A stretch of DNA of 64,000 nucleotides from assembly GCA_009103225.1 (NCBI GenBank), contig RHPI01003614.1, positions 1-64,000 on the forward strand, in the 5' to 3' direction. Source of the DNA: Chlorokybus atmophyticus. Its lineage: Eukaryota > Streptophyta > Chlorokybophyceae > Chlorokybales > Chlorokybaceae. The notes beneath the pieces are model-generated. The model was not told the DNA's origin. It was given only the letters and a program-made list of their open reading frames with translations, and did no database searches. A program made the translations under genes and the position numbers. Of this stretch, positions 11,456-23,800 are shown one piece after another (within the stretch, counting starts at the first letter, position 1; each line of letters begins with the position of its first letter).

Positions 11456-14400
11456 TCAAGGTACCTGGGCATGGGATGAAAAACACACAATGAGAATGCA
11501 TTGCACATATTGTAACAGGAACAACAGATGACTGTGCTCGAGGCAAAGCAACAAAAGCAACAACTCACCCCTGGAGTTGGCATGGAAAGCTGGTGGTATG
11601 GACTTGCTATGTGAGCGCTTGTGGGCGGGCCTGCTGGGGGAGCAGTAATGCTATACGGGTCATAGAGTGCTTGGTGTGCTCCATGGGAACCCGCATGGTC
11701 ACCTTCGTGACCGTTAGCATGCGACGCCAAACCCCACGGGTCCTTCTCATAATTGACTATGGAAGGAGGAGGCTTGTAGCTGTTGGTGCGTATGACGGGA
11801 TGAACAACTACATTCTCAACTGGGTCAACACGCAATCTTTGGGGAGCGCGGTTCGCATAATCCTCCATGTCATCAGCGATGCTGCCGTGATCCCGCTTGC
11901 TGCCCACATCAGCAATCTCGGCACTCACGCTACGAGGCGTGACATACCCGCTGCCACTTGAAGCAGAAGCACTCGATGGCGCGTGCAGGGGCCAGTGCGG
12001 GACGTGTGCATGTACATGTGGCATCTCCATGTAGGGCTGAGGCATAAAGTGCATAACAGGCTGCGCATATACAGGGTGGTGGTAGGTGCTGGTAGGGTGG
12101 GAACTGTGCATGTACATCTCAAACTGGTCCGGTCGGGGGCTGTACGGTGTGGCGTAACCAAGGGGCATGGAATGCACGTGCTCCGGTATGTGCAGTGAAG
12201 GCTCTGGAAGAAAGTGCGGTGGAGCATACCGAGCATAATCTTTTGGCCTTTGCGGGCGTGCTTCGCCACCAAAGTGGAAGCTGTTACCTGTCACAGCACA
12301 AACACCATGCTGAATGCATGAAGCACGAGTACACCGTGGCACAATGTTTTGTAACATAACAACATGCTTCATTCAGGACTTGCAAGAAACAAGTAACGCT
12401 TATGGCAGTCACAATAAAGACTGTAGCCAATCAACTCACCATGACTGAGTCGTGCGCTCTGCTTGCGTTCAAAATACTTGGCTCTAGATTGGCCCGGTCT
12501 AAGGAACTCAGACTCGGGCAGCTCGTCAAGAATCTTCTCCAGAGCTGCCGCAGCCGCCTCCTGCTTGGCCTTTGCTTTGGCTCGGCCTCGTCCCACACCC
12601 GATACAGTTGGAGTCTCGCTGCCGGGCGTGCAGATGGACGCGGTCACCTCGAAGGGTCCCATCTGAGACTCTGCGAGCGTATTGTACTGCACTTCCAGGT
12701 GATGCTTGGCGGCGTGCTCGTGCAGGAGCGACAGCGGGGTCTTGTTGGCCAGCTTTGGGTCTTGGTGCAGGCGGGACAGCAGCGCAGCCACGCGCCTGAA
12801 TTTGCTGGCCCACGCCTGTGCATCACTGGCCTGGGCTTCAGCTTCTGTCTTCAACTTGGCATCCGCAGCCGGATTGGGACTAGGGCTGGGGCTAGGGCAA
12901 CTCTCTGCTTTCATCTTTCTGTGAGGCGCAGGTGCAGGGCTAGGCAAGGAGTTGCTCTCAACCGCATTTCCCACGGTGTTTTCGGGCTGGATGCTCGAGT
13001 TGGACCGTATCAAGCTGAGCATGTGGCTCATACTCGACTCCGGTTCCGGCTTTAGCGGCTCCTGCCTGGCAGGACGTCTCAACAAAGGTGGCGCGTGCAT
13101 CAAAGGCACCGGTGCGCTATGCGTGTGCATGAGGTATGGCGGCCGCAACACCGGCGAGTCCACATAGTCAAGATACTCATGGTAGTACCCACCATAGAAA
13201 TTGTATTCGTCCTGCACGTAGTATGTTGGCGTCCTGCAAGCAAATCCAACACTGTGTTGTTATATTGTTCCTCAAGATACGAGTCCATGCATGACTCAAC
13301 ATGCTCCCAAAACCAAGAAACGCTGTTTGTGGTCACTAACCGCTCAGTACCAGCCGATGGTGGGCCCCACCTAGGTTGACTCTCTTTTTTCTCGTCTGGT
13401 CTGTTACGCATGGGTTTGGCAAGCGTAGCTTTAAGGCGCAGCAGCTTACCACCTTCGCTGATTTCCAGTCCATTCATGCTGTCAATGGCTTTGAGAGCGC
13501 TCTCACGCTCGGTGTAGTTAACAAATGCAAACTCTTTCCTCTTGGCTGAAGCGAGGTTTTTGGCCATCACAACTCGTTCCAAGTGGCCAAACTTGCCAAA
13601 CACCTCGCGCACCCTTTCTTCCGACCAACTTGTTGGCAAGCAGTCCACAAACACAGACTTGACTTGTGCCATCACATCCTCATCAGGCTCGTTGAGAGGC
13701 TGCGCCCATGCTACCTTCACCACCTGATCGCCCAGCTTAAACTCTGCTTTCTCCAGCTTTCGCAAAGCCTGATCATACACAGTTATGACTATGGTAAACG
13801 ACTCAGGATCGGCACCATGTCTACCACAATCAGGTAGATAGGTTTCTGTTAGTGTTGTTGTGCCGCTTCAGGCACAACAACACTGAGAGCAGGCTCTCAG
13901 TGTTGTGCCATCCACAAGCCCATATGCAACCTGACCCCAAGAAGTTCAGAAAACAACATGGCTAATGACTTGGCAGGTTGTTACCGACAGCATTGTGAAC
14001 TAAGTTCAGTGAACTTAGTTCACAATGCCTAGTGTCACGCGACACCTTACAGGGAGTTAGCGGTGAGTACACACCCACACTGTACCATGCAAGCACTCCA
14101 TTCATAACACTGAATGCGCCTTGTGAAGACAAGACGCTCTGTCTAACCTGAGTGGCGTGCTTGCGCGTCTCAAACTCCACAAAACAGAAACCCCTATTGC
14201 GGCCGAGGTTGGCAGGATCCTCCATCATGATGATGTCAACCAAGCCTTCCATTTCGTTAAGATACGTCTTCACAGTCTCGCGGTCCCAATCCTTCTTTAA
14301 TTTACCAACAAAGAGAGTGTCGTTCTCATCGCTCGGGAGCACCCCAACGGCCTTCCCAAGCACAGTGGCCTTGTCCAGCTCGGCCACAGCTTGCTTCGCA

Positions 14401-15690
14401 GCAGCAATGGTTGTATAACGAACAAACGCAAAGCCTTTATTCTTATTGCTCCCGTGATCCCAACACAGCCTGCGCAGCCAAATCAGTCACGCAAGTGTGC
14501 AACTGAAAGTTTTGACAGCTAATGAAGCTGCTCATAGCGCGCACATGTGCATGTCTTGTGCCAACTCAACACAAGCACATGCAGCAATGAACTGGCTCAC
14601 CTAACCTCAGCAATCTCCCCAACCGTCTCAAACACTCGCCGTACATCATCCTCTTTCGCATGCACGTCAAGTCCCCCAACAAACACCTCAGCACCTTTGA
14701 GCTTTCGCCTTCGCATGCGCATGCCGGCGTCCCCGCCATCCTGCTGCTGGTAATTGCTCTCCACGAGATCTGCAAGCAAGCGAACATGTGTGAGAGGTGT
14801 TGTGTACTGTTGGTCATAGCATGAAACTAGTATCTACGCATAGTAATGGAACACATCCATCTACACATACTCCACATGTTCACTTACTCCGGAGCAGATC
14901 TGTCTACACATATTCCACACACACCTCCTGAATGGGATGTGCTGGCGCTTGCAATGCTTCTGGGCTGATTGTCGCTGGAATCATCATTGTCGCCCTCGCC
15001 ATCAACATGCATGTTGTCAGCAGCGCCAATACTGGCGCCCGCATCCGTCTCCATTGTGATGACCTCCTGAAAATCTACCAGCATGCTGATGTTTATGAGG
15101 CTGGCAACGATGTAACCAAGGCCACAAAACACGCACTACAATCATCCTAAACAGCAACACTGATTGCAACCCATTGTGTCTGCATGACACCTGCAGCGTG
15201 CAAGAGTCATGTCAGCAGTGCACACCATTTCAGGCACACACACAGCTGCACCTAAGACGCATGCAATTACTATACGCTCTTGAGAAGCACAGCTAGGTAA
15301 GCTTTGTCTGTGAGACAGCTGCCTGAAACCCTAAGACACAGCAGCATGGCTTCGCTGCATGTTGCCTCCAAGCAATGCAAGCACTGCTTGAGCTTGCTTG
15401 GCTCAGTCACCTGGCGGCTGGGTTCGGGCCAGACCCGGTGCTTCTGAGCCTCCTCTGAGATGAAGAAGACCAGCAGCGTCCTCCGCCGCCCCACCCTCCA
15501 CCTCCTCCTCCTCCTCCTCCGGCTCCCCAGCAGGGGCTTCCCCCCGTGACCCCACCTCTGCCGGCGCAATCGTGATCGCCGACAGGGAAGTTTCCAGCTC
15601 CATGGCGGACTTCCTGAAAGACTCGGAGGCGGCAGCGGTGGTGCCCGCCTCCACAGCCGCCGCCGCCGCCGCCGCCGCCGCCGTCTCCAT
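11456..15690 (-). CDS. RNA-binding protein with three RRMs and a dsRNA-binding domain
   Basis: Eight exons close in phase: 15690-15411, 15074-14925, 14769-14601, 14469-14148, 13768-13341, 13233-12440, 12287-11569 and 11464-11456. They give 956 residues from the ATG at 15690. An Ala-rich and Glu-rich N-terminus comes first. RRM1 (about 170-245) has VFVGGL and KGFAFVRY. RRM2 (about 250-330) has LFVGKL and RGFCFVEF. RRM3 (about 345-425) has VFVDCLP and KEFAFVNY. A double-stranded RNA-binding domain follows at about 613-685 (PLSLLHEHAAKHH ... KAKAKQEAAAAALEKIL). The C-terminus is rich in His, Pro and Tyr (PYMEMPHVHAHVPHW). RRM order and wording match the hnRNP Q/R-SYNCRIP group. The added dsRBD recalls the animal A1CF/RBM46 layout. 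It probably binds mRNA in nucleus or cytoplasm. The first exon junction and the tiny last exon (Val-Pro-stop) are the least certain parts. Introns 4 and 5 contain palindromes. Confidence 0.85.
13851..13906. repeat. Double hairpin in an intron
   Basis: AGTGTTGTTGTGCC and its exact reverse complement flank a 6-nt loop (13851-13884). The right arm then pairs again with a following near-complement that includes GCTCTCAGTGTTGTGCC (to about 13909). Both lie in the intron between the RRM2 and RRM3 exons. Confidence 0.8.
13990..14028. repeat. Perfect palindrome, 19-bp arms, 1-nt centre
   Basis: The left arm begins GCATTGTGAACTAAG and the right arm is its exact reverse complement, with a single G between. 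It lies in the same intron of the RNA-binding protein gene. Confidence 0.9.
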
Positions 15691-15735
15691 GCCCGCCGCC
15701 GCCGCTGGCACTGCGGCAGCCGCGGCAGCAGCCAA
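15655..15735. repeat. GCC trinucleotide tract
   Basis: Runs of GCC at 15656-15682 and 15692-15727 give poly-Ala in the first exon of the RNA-binding protein (upstream part is before the ATG). A length-variable codon repeat is likely. Confidence 0.7.
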
Positions 15736-17319
15736 ACGCTGGACGCCAATTGCTGGTACCAGACGCGATATCTACAAGTTAAGCGCTACATCGCTAGTTC
15801 AGGTCAATAGATTATGATATCTAGTGTCCATCAACGAAAGTATGTTGAGAATATTAGGCATCACCTGAGGTCATTAACTGCTGTGTGTCGGGTACCATTG
15901 CAGCGTACTGTGTTTGACAATGCCCGACACATGCGTGGCTCGGGCGGAGCCCATCATGCCATGTTTCTGTGGTGCGCTTGAGTTGCGCTGACAGTACTAA
16001 ACCATGGCCTAGTACTAATGAGCCTACTGCTGTAATTGCACTCGACCTTACGACACCCTCCCAATAGCGATGAAGTGTTGAATGACCGTTTTGCATTAGG
16101 TTAATTTAGTCATTCATAATGACTGTCACACTCCATGTAAGAACAATCGGTGCCAATAGGGAGCGTCAGTATAGCGAGGGCAAGTATGAAACTGATTGTT
16201 TAGGGCTTCGATACCTCGCTATAGCGACCAGTTGTTATGACCTGGAGTTGTAAGCACATCTGGATCCGTAGTAACCACCATTGCCATTGCATAGAGATGT
16301 TCGACTCTAAATCAATGTAGTAGTCATGTTTCGTAAGTAAAACCCTCGTTACATTGATAAATTGTCATTACGTAGCATTGACGCTTTATAACAATGATTA
16401 ATTACTGCATCTGAAGAACGACATTTTCGTGTCATAAGAAAATGATTATACACATTCGTGGTCATTATATCAAAAGTAGACTGTGACTCGTTGCAAATCC
16501 AAATGAGTCACCATTTGTTCACCGTTTCTCATAGGGACACAACCTGTTCCTTCAGTTATTAATCAATAATTTTAATAAAGTTCAAAGTTTTGAACCTTTA
16601 CGAATACGATAGACTTAAACTGCCATTAATGCAACTTAACCGCGCTGCTGTAACATGGCATAGGGTAAAACACAATGATTGAATTTTCTTCACTTTTGTC
16701 TTCTCCAATACTTGCGCATCTTTATGTAGCATATAGCAATATCGTGTTAATCTTGAATCTGAAATGGAAGTGTTCCAACCCAGCAGAATTAAAGCGGTAG
16801 TGGTTAAATATAACAACTCGATGCTTTACTCGGGTAGTAGGCTCTTAGAAAGAGGCCCACCCGAAACTCTCATCCCTACAGTGGCCTCAAGGAGCCAATG
16901 TAGGGTACAATGTAGGGTAGTGTAATAATTTTACAAGGTGACCCATACTATGCTATCCTTACCATTGGGTGTCTTAAGTATATGTACTCTCCTCTTTGTT
17001 TTTGTAACTGGCTTTGCACAATGGGTTTAACATGCACACCTGAGATGATCAAAACAATTTGCATTGTCAGTCAACCCGAGTGGATAAAGCCACTGGAAAC
17101 AACATTGCCGCTGAAAATGTTGATGCGAGCCAAGCCTGTTGTGTATCCATAATATGCATGGTGCAATGTCATTGAACGGCAACAACTATAAGCAAGACAC
17201 AATGGGGGGCCGCCCGCTGAATCAAGGCCAAGTGCCGAGGGACACTAGCACTGTTTCGAAGCATTGGTACCATGGATGTGTACAAAGTACATGATATGCG
17301 CGAGACAGCTGGAGACATG
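15691..17319. other. Intergenic stretch, AT-richer between about 16100 and 16850
   Basis: No gene is recognised. The block 16300-16850 is visibly richer in A and T than its surroundings and lacks the GCATGC and CA/TG words seen elsewhere in the window. That could mark an old insertion of different origin. The rest may hold the promoter of the RNA-binding protein gene. Confidence 0.4.
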
Positions 17320-17377
17320 CATGATGCCAAACAATAGCGTACCAACCAGTGTTGGTACGCTATTGTTTGGCATCATG
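17320..17377. repeat. Perfect palindrome, 27-bp arms, 4-nt loop
   Basis: The left arm CATGATGCCAAACAATAGCG... (17320-17346) is matched base for base by its reverse complement at 17351-17377, with loop CAGT. It lies in non-coding DNA. Confidence 0.95.
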
Positions 17378-17689
17378 GAAGCATATGAGGTGTCATAAGG
17401 GGGCTACAGGTAAGCAGGCAAAGAAGAGGGTAATAGATACAGATGCTTGTCAGCAGCATGTAGATCAAAAAGCCATTATATACCATCATACACATTCCGT
17501 TGCGTTCTTGGTACATGCAGTGCGTGAGTAGTGCATGTTGCCATGGCATGCACTGCTGACAGTACCACATACGAGCGCGACAAGCACTGCTTGTTGCGAC
17601 ATCAGTGCATGATGCACTGCTGATGTCAGCAGTGCATTGCTGAAGATTACAATGGCAGACTATCAATGACATCAACAAGCAGAGAGGAG

Positions 17690-18750
17690 GGGCGAGGGAT
17701 GCGGGATTGCGGGAGGAGGGAGAGTCCGTCCGCCGTTGATGCTGCCGACTGCCTAGCGCTGCCGACCGCGACCAACTAGTTGCACGTTGCGCAAGTAATT
17801 GTATGTATCTGTACAATGTGCCGTATGTATGCTCATGCACAGAAACATGCAAGCATCCCCGCCCTCCGCCATGTCTAACCAGCCTGCGCTTGCTGCTGCT
17901 GCTACGCTCTATCCCTTGTCTTGCCCTTCACCTGCCAAGCCTTCGTTCTTATCCGTACTGCCTGTTGCACAGGTCCGCTTGCTCTTGTACCCTTGAACAT
18001 GCTTGCCCCTGCCCTGCTCTGCTGCCCTCGCCCCCACCCCCCGCTCACACCAAGCACATAGCTAGAGCACATAGCTACCTTGTTGCTTGGCCGTGTTCTA
18101 ATTGAAGTGCCCATGCTGGTGTGACTGCTGGTGTGACTGCTAATTGCTTGGGTGCGCCTTGCTGTGCTTGGCACGTTGTGCATACGTTTGGAAAGCCTAT
18201 GCAAGTGTAGGCAACATACAACATGCAGGCAGTCATAGTTGTTCAATATTTTACCACCGGGTTGACCTGTTCTACCTTCACTACTAACGCTACCACCCCG
18301 TTAGACATGCAAGCATCTGCCAATTACCTGCACAACCAGCCGCTACGCAGTTAGTCTTGGTCAACAGCGCCAGGCCGTCGGCAGCAACAGCAGACGGATT
18401 CCCCCTCCCTCCTCTCGCCAGCATTACCCTCGCCCCTCCTCTCCGTTCTGCTGCTGCCTTCGGCAGCCCTTTGTAGCCCTAAACCCCACACTGTTGACGT
18501 CAGCAGTGCACGCTTGCAGTGGTGGCGCGCGGCATGGTTCGGTGCAGGCGGTGGGGTTGGGTGGTGGGGTTGGGGGCCTGTGTCCTTCGCATGGGCAAGC
18601 CGCTTCATCATGCATATGTGCATGTATGTCTAACGGGGTTTGCGTACTGGTGAAGGTGGGTAGATAGTGATTTACTATATATAGCCCGCAGGTGCACTGA
18701 TGCATATGTCGTGCATGCCACATTCCCTCATTGCATACTTTGTACAGCAG
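17690..18750. repeat. Inverted repeat pair upstream of the reverse transcriptase
   Basis: The segment 17690-17775 (GGAGGGAGAGTCCGTCCGCC and following) corresponds to the reverse complement of about 18358-18440 (purine-rich, then GCTGCCGACxGCCTxGCGCTG). The 18610-18750 end contains GTGAAGGTGGGTAGATAGTG and CATGCCACATTC, which recur downstream of the RT at 20610-20745. No gene is seen in 17378-19046. Confidence 0.55.
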
Positions 18751-19046
18751 CTACGACAGCCATAGCCCTCAAAGGTTTGCAACTCCTACCGTCGGTCGCA
18801 ATGTTTCCCGATTGCTAGTTCGGCTGCAGCTGTGACAACCGTAAGCATCCGTCCTTAGCAATCAACCAATACTGTGGCATTGTTCAGCTGTAGTAGTTGA
18901 AGACATGAATGCCCATCATACAAATCAGCACGGCCTGATTGGGTAGCAACCAAACAACCTGCTTAAGCATGTAACCCCTACACTACAACACACTCGCCTA
19001 GCGCATGTACTGTACATCCTGATAATCCTTCAACATACACACACGC

Positions 19047-20090
19047 ATGGCGTTTGGTAGATTGCAATCGGTGTTCAATACCACTCGCACAGCCATCGAC
19101 AAACGGTGGCATCTGCAGCTCCAAACTTATGACTTTACTACGCAGTACACGCAGATACCATATCTGTGACAGCATGAGGACTTGCTGCTCCGCATGAGGC
19201 GTTTGGTGGATGCCACGTTCGCCATGCAGTGGAAGCTACAGCGCGCTACCCACTTACACCTGAGTGTTCAACCAGATGCTTCTGTGCGACATCACTGGAG
19301 CGCTGGCGCGCAGTACACCTCCGATGACGACAGCAACTGGCGCACAATCACCGTGCAGTCGCTGAGTGACATGCTGCAGTACTTGCTACGCAACTTGTAC
19401 ATCAGGACCAGCAGTGACGAACTGTACAGGCAGCAAGTGGGAATCCCAATGGGCAATAATGCTGGCGTGCACTTGGCTAATGGCTACTTATTGACTTATG
19501 AGCTGAACTTCATGCAACGGCTGCGCATGCAGGGCCACGGACACTTGGTGGGGCAGTACGCTCGCAACGTCCTACATTACATTGATGATTTGTTTGTGGT
19601 GGCCATTCCTAACTTTGAGCGACTGATGTATGTGGATCCAACCGTGCCCGGAGGTGGACTCTATCCGCGGGACATCCTCACGGTGTCGCGCACAGCGATG
19701 GGTGAAGCACTCCCCTTTTTGGACTTGTCCATATTCCAAACCGCTGATGGCATTTGTACTGAACTGTACAGCAAAAAGGAGCTGCCAGCCTTCCGCGGTA
19801 TTCCACGTCACAGAGCATCGCTGCCAGCCTCCAACATACCAAACAGCGTACAGCTTGGTGTGGTCGAGTCGCAGTACACACGGTTTGTACGCCTGTGTAC
19901 GTACATGACGCACTTCATCACAGCCATGGCGGACTTACTACACGCCATGCACGCCGACGGCCATTCGCTGAAAAAGCCATTGGCGATGCTGCGACAAAGA
20001 ATGTCAAAGACAGATGCATATGTCTACTGCACAGCACCAATGCTGCTCTACATGATGGTGGTCACGTACTTGCAGCAGCACTACCGGTGA
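19047..20090 (+). pseudogene. Reverse transcriptase (GIPMG/YIDD type, possibly Penelope-like), one in-frame stop
   Basis: The frame from ATG 19047 encodes QTYDFTTQYTQIPYL, which matches RT motif A with its catalytic Asp. A TGA follows at 19167-19169. After that the same frame continues to TGA 20088-20090 with motif B (QQVGIPMGNNAGVHLANGY), motif C (VLHYIDDLFVV), a LPFLDLSIF segment and a SNIPNSVQLGVVESQYTRF block near the end. These words match a family of standalone RTs widespread in aquatic eukaryotes. The GIPMG/YIDD pattern is closest to Penelope-like or related non-LTR RTs; I cannot decide which. No integrase or GIY-YIG endonuclease is visible. The stop makes this copy probably inactive, although the two Asp of motif C are intact. 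Confidence 0.75.
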
Positions 20091-20127
20091 TGAGCGACCC
20101 ATGCACTGCATGGGTCGCTCATCACCG
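20085..20127. repeat. Perfect palindrome at the 3' end of the RT frame
   Basis: 21-bp arms (CGGTGATGAGCGACCCATGC...) with one central base. The stop codon of the RT lies inside the left arm, so the element may end in a hairpin. Confidence 0.9.
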
Positions 20128-20844
20128 ATATGGGGAGCAGGCTGTTGGTAACACAGCGTGCCCGTGCGAACGAAGGAGGACACCAACCCCACCACCCAAC
20201 CCCACCACCGACACCTAACCGTCAGCAGCGACACTGCGCAACGCAGGGCTGACAGTGCTGGCAGTCGCCCTGCATGCGTGTGCCAGAGGGAGACAGGGCA
20301 GAGGGGCCCTGCCACATCAGCAGCGCCGAGGGTTGCGAGTCGCAGCGACTGCTGCCGAACTGAAGAGAAGGAGGAGCGGAGGGAGAAAGAGGCGGAGGAG
20401 GGAGAGGAGCAGGAGGGGGACGAAGAGAGAGAGGGAGACAGAGGGGAAGGAGGGAGGGAGAGGGAGGGGAAGGGAACTCATGGGCTGCCTGCTGACTGCA
20501 TTGCCACTGCTGCACCGCTACATCTGCTTGCTACCGTTGTTAACGCTGCCCTGATCGTGTTGTACAGGTAATTACACGTGCATGCATGTGTGTTGCAACG
20601 GGTATGGGCAGTAGTGAAGGTAGATAAGTAGTGAACTTGGACATCCCAGTGGTGAATAAAAGTGCGATGGTGTAGTGTGCGGACTGCATGCATGTTTGCT
20701 ACATTCTCATGCATGCCACAATCCTTGCATACTATATTATGCACACTAGTGAAAGTGAAACCGACCTATTACTACGCTATGCCAAAAGCACAACTGCGCA
20801 CTTGTTTCCAGTATGTACATAATAACATACTTGTATAAGCACGC
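20128..20844. repeat. Repeat-rich flank of the RT
   Basis: Purine-rich GGAGGGAGAGG tract at about 20370-20475, then a segment (20605-20745) resembling 18645-18745 on the left of the RT, with GTGAAGGTRGRTARRTAGTG and CATGCCACA..CC..TTGCATACT in both. The direct repeats could be the terminal repeats of the RT element. No gene is supported. Confidence 0.5.
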
Positions 20845-23800
20845 TCACGTTGTCAGGTCTGATGGCAGTGTGGATGACTTGCAGCCAAGCACGGGTACAC
20901 TTGTGTCTGGTATGTACACGCAGCGAGGGTCTGCGTCCACGCGCCCATCCGGTTGAACAAGAATAGGGTAGGGTAGTATATGTCCCTGTGGAAGCGGGAA
21001 GGCCGCGTCGCGCAGGAATACATCATAATTGTAGCGTGCGACGGAGTTCACAAACTGTACACACTCTGGACTTTGCGGGCGCAAAAACACCTCTGGCAAG
21101 GCGTGTAGGCCGAGGTGTTCTGCGGGGTTGAGATGGCAACACAATCAGTGAGGTGGGGAAGCACAAGTAGTGATGGTGCTATGCCTAATAATACTTGCAA
21201 TGCGGTAGTGGCACATGCTGTGAGCTGCGCATGCACCACCACGCACACATGCAAACAAGTGCATAATCACAAACACGCATGTGCACATGGGTGCGCGCGT
21301 GCATACAACCATGCGCGAAAACAGGCGCGCACGCGCATATAGATACAGACATGCACGAGTGCGTGTCAGCCTGCCAACACACGCCCACTCATACACGCAC
21401 GCACACATGCGATTGCACACACACGTTGGCCGCGGGTACCTGTTTGTGCACATGATTTGGGTGCACAAGACACATACCTGCCCACAGAGACATGCGGAAG
21501 CCGTGTATGTGTCCACGTGGCAGCTCCCCGCCGGATTGAAGCATTGTGCGGTGCGGCTGATATGCACCAATGGCAATCTCAGAGTCACGCATACCGTCCA
21601 TTGAGCGTTGGTTGACATTGGCTGAGCCTGACAGGCACAGACACGTCTTTATTGTACCGTTTTCAAGTCACATTAATGCTGACACAGGTTTATAAACACA
21701 CAGCCATGCGTACCCAATATGATGTACTCGTCGTCCACCATCATCATCTTGGAATGCACGTATATCATAAATCTACGGGAGCGTTGATAGCGGCGCTGCA
21801 GACAACACAACACATGTTATGTTGTACCCACGTTGCATTTCTGACCTTCCTGTGACACAATGGGCTGCACATCCACCTGTTGCGGGCCGACATTGCCCGC
21901 AGGCGTGCCGTTGCCATCAGGTGCCTCGCGGTTGCCAATCCAATAAAAGTTGAGGTATCTGCAGAGCAACTTTAGCATAATGCATCCCGACAGTCATCAG
22001 CGCATGGATGCATCAAACAACATACTCTTGCGGGTGTGCATTAAGTCCACAGTTGCGTATCTCCTTGGCAATCAACTTGTACATGGCTTGCATCGTCAAG
22101 TGTTGCCAATGGAGAATCTCCTGCAGAAGAAGTTGAATGCAGATGCGGAAATATACAGCATTGTTATGAATTGAGTCATTTACATGAACTTGCCTGCACG
22201 GTGTCGCTTGCAGGGTCTCCATCTGGGTACAACGGAATTACAACATAAGCCGCAAAGCGCTCCCGGTATCTGATCTTCTGGCATATTTTAAGTGCGATCT
22301 CGATTGGGATCAGCTGGTTGCACTTCACGGACTGGCTCTCATCCCAGGCCTGTGCAAAGCACCCATTACAAGCAGTTGACAGCTGCCACATGCTTATTTT
22401 GTGCGTGCATGCTGATTATGTGCAAGCACGCACGCGTGCGTGTGTGCATGTCACGCATGTGTGCATAGGTGTGCATGTTTAGGTGAGTGTACGCATGTGT
22501 GGATGTGTAGAACTGTGTATACGTTCAGCGTGCACAATCGGCATGCACACATGGCGTGTGCATACCGAAACACACGCACGTGTGTGACAGAGCTTCTTGT
22601 GCCTGCCTATCTGGAAACGAGCATGTGTACTGTGCAATTCAAAGCCCAGCTAAGACTTGCTTGTGCACCACAACCTCACAGCTCTAAAGCACGTACAGAC
22701 ACTCTTGGCTTGATGCAAATGCCAAACCAGACGACATCAGCTTGCAAGCATCACACCTGTGAGGAGCCGAGGAAGTACTGCGATTCAATATAGATGAATT
22801 CCTGAGCGCGGCGTATGGCGGCAACATGCGCGTCGTGTATCGTCCGCTCCACCAGCCGGCCCTTCTGACCCACAAGACCGTCGTTTGCCACCGACGGGCG
22901 GTTCTCCCAGCCCGCAACACTCCTCGAGTCGATCGATCGCAAGACCTGAACACATGCACATGCGCGTGCGCAGTTGCGATCACTACTCATCCCATGTTCT
23001 TGACAACTTTGCAATGGCCCGATATTCACAATTCATGAACCAACTCGCGTGTCCGCCTTGTCTGATTTGTATTACAGTGTTGCTTACAAGTCAATCTTCA
23101 TGGTAGGTCAATCAAACATGTTGACGAGCACAAGTTCACCATGCCATGCGTAATGCATGGCACTGGTACTTGTGCCTTGCCTGAATGTGCCAGCAATTTC
23201 GGTTGTCATTGTCCACTGCAGGCTCATACTGGACCAACCCAGGCACCGTTGTTAGGTCCAGCAAGTCGCTTGCGTACTGCTTTGCCTGCACCATGACAGA
23301 CATAACACCACATTACATTACCGACTCCCAGGACATGAAGATGCTGTTCCTTGGGTTACCGCACACATGCGCGCACGTATATCCGCATGTATCACTGGTG
23401 AACTGCTCTCTGTACCTGTTTCAACCAGCGTTCGGTGAAATTTGTGAGGACGTCCCAAGCTGCAGGCCCGTCGACGAAAGCGTGCAAGTCATGCCAAGGC
23501 TCGCGCGGACCGCCGTTGTCCCTACGCGCGAGTGACATCATTACTAACACGTTCTCAAAGGCAGTTGACATCATGAGACAAGACCATGCTGAAGCCTTTG
23601 GCTGAATAACGCCCATGCCACAGCAGGAGTGTCTTACTGAGTGGCTCCTGGGATGCACTTCTGCCGGAAGTCTTCTTTGTGATAAGTGTGCAGCGTCCTG
23701 AGCACAGCAGCTGTTGTCATGCAATTGATGTAGACAGTACACATGCCATGTGCTTCATCGCAGCCACGCGCATGCACATGTACACGCACCCAATGCATCT

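Noticed and set aside
11593-11961. Plus-strand frames opposite the RNA-binding protein exons (also 12402-13055)
   Set aside because: The minus-strand exons carry RRM and dsRBD motifs with closing phases; the plus frames do not.
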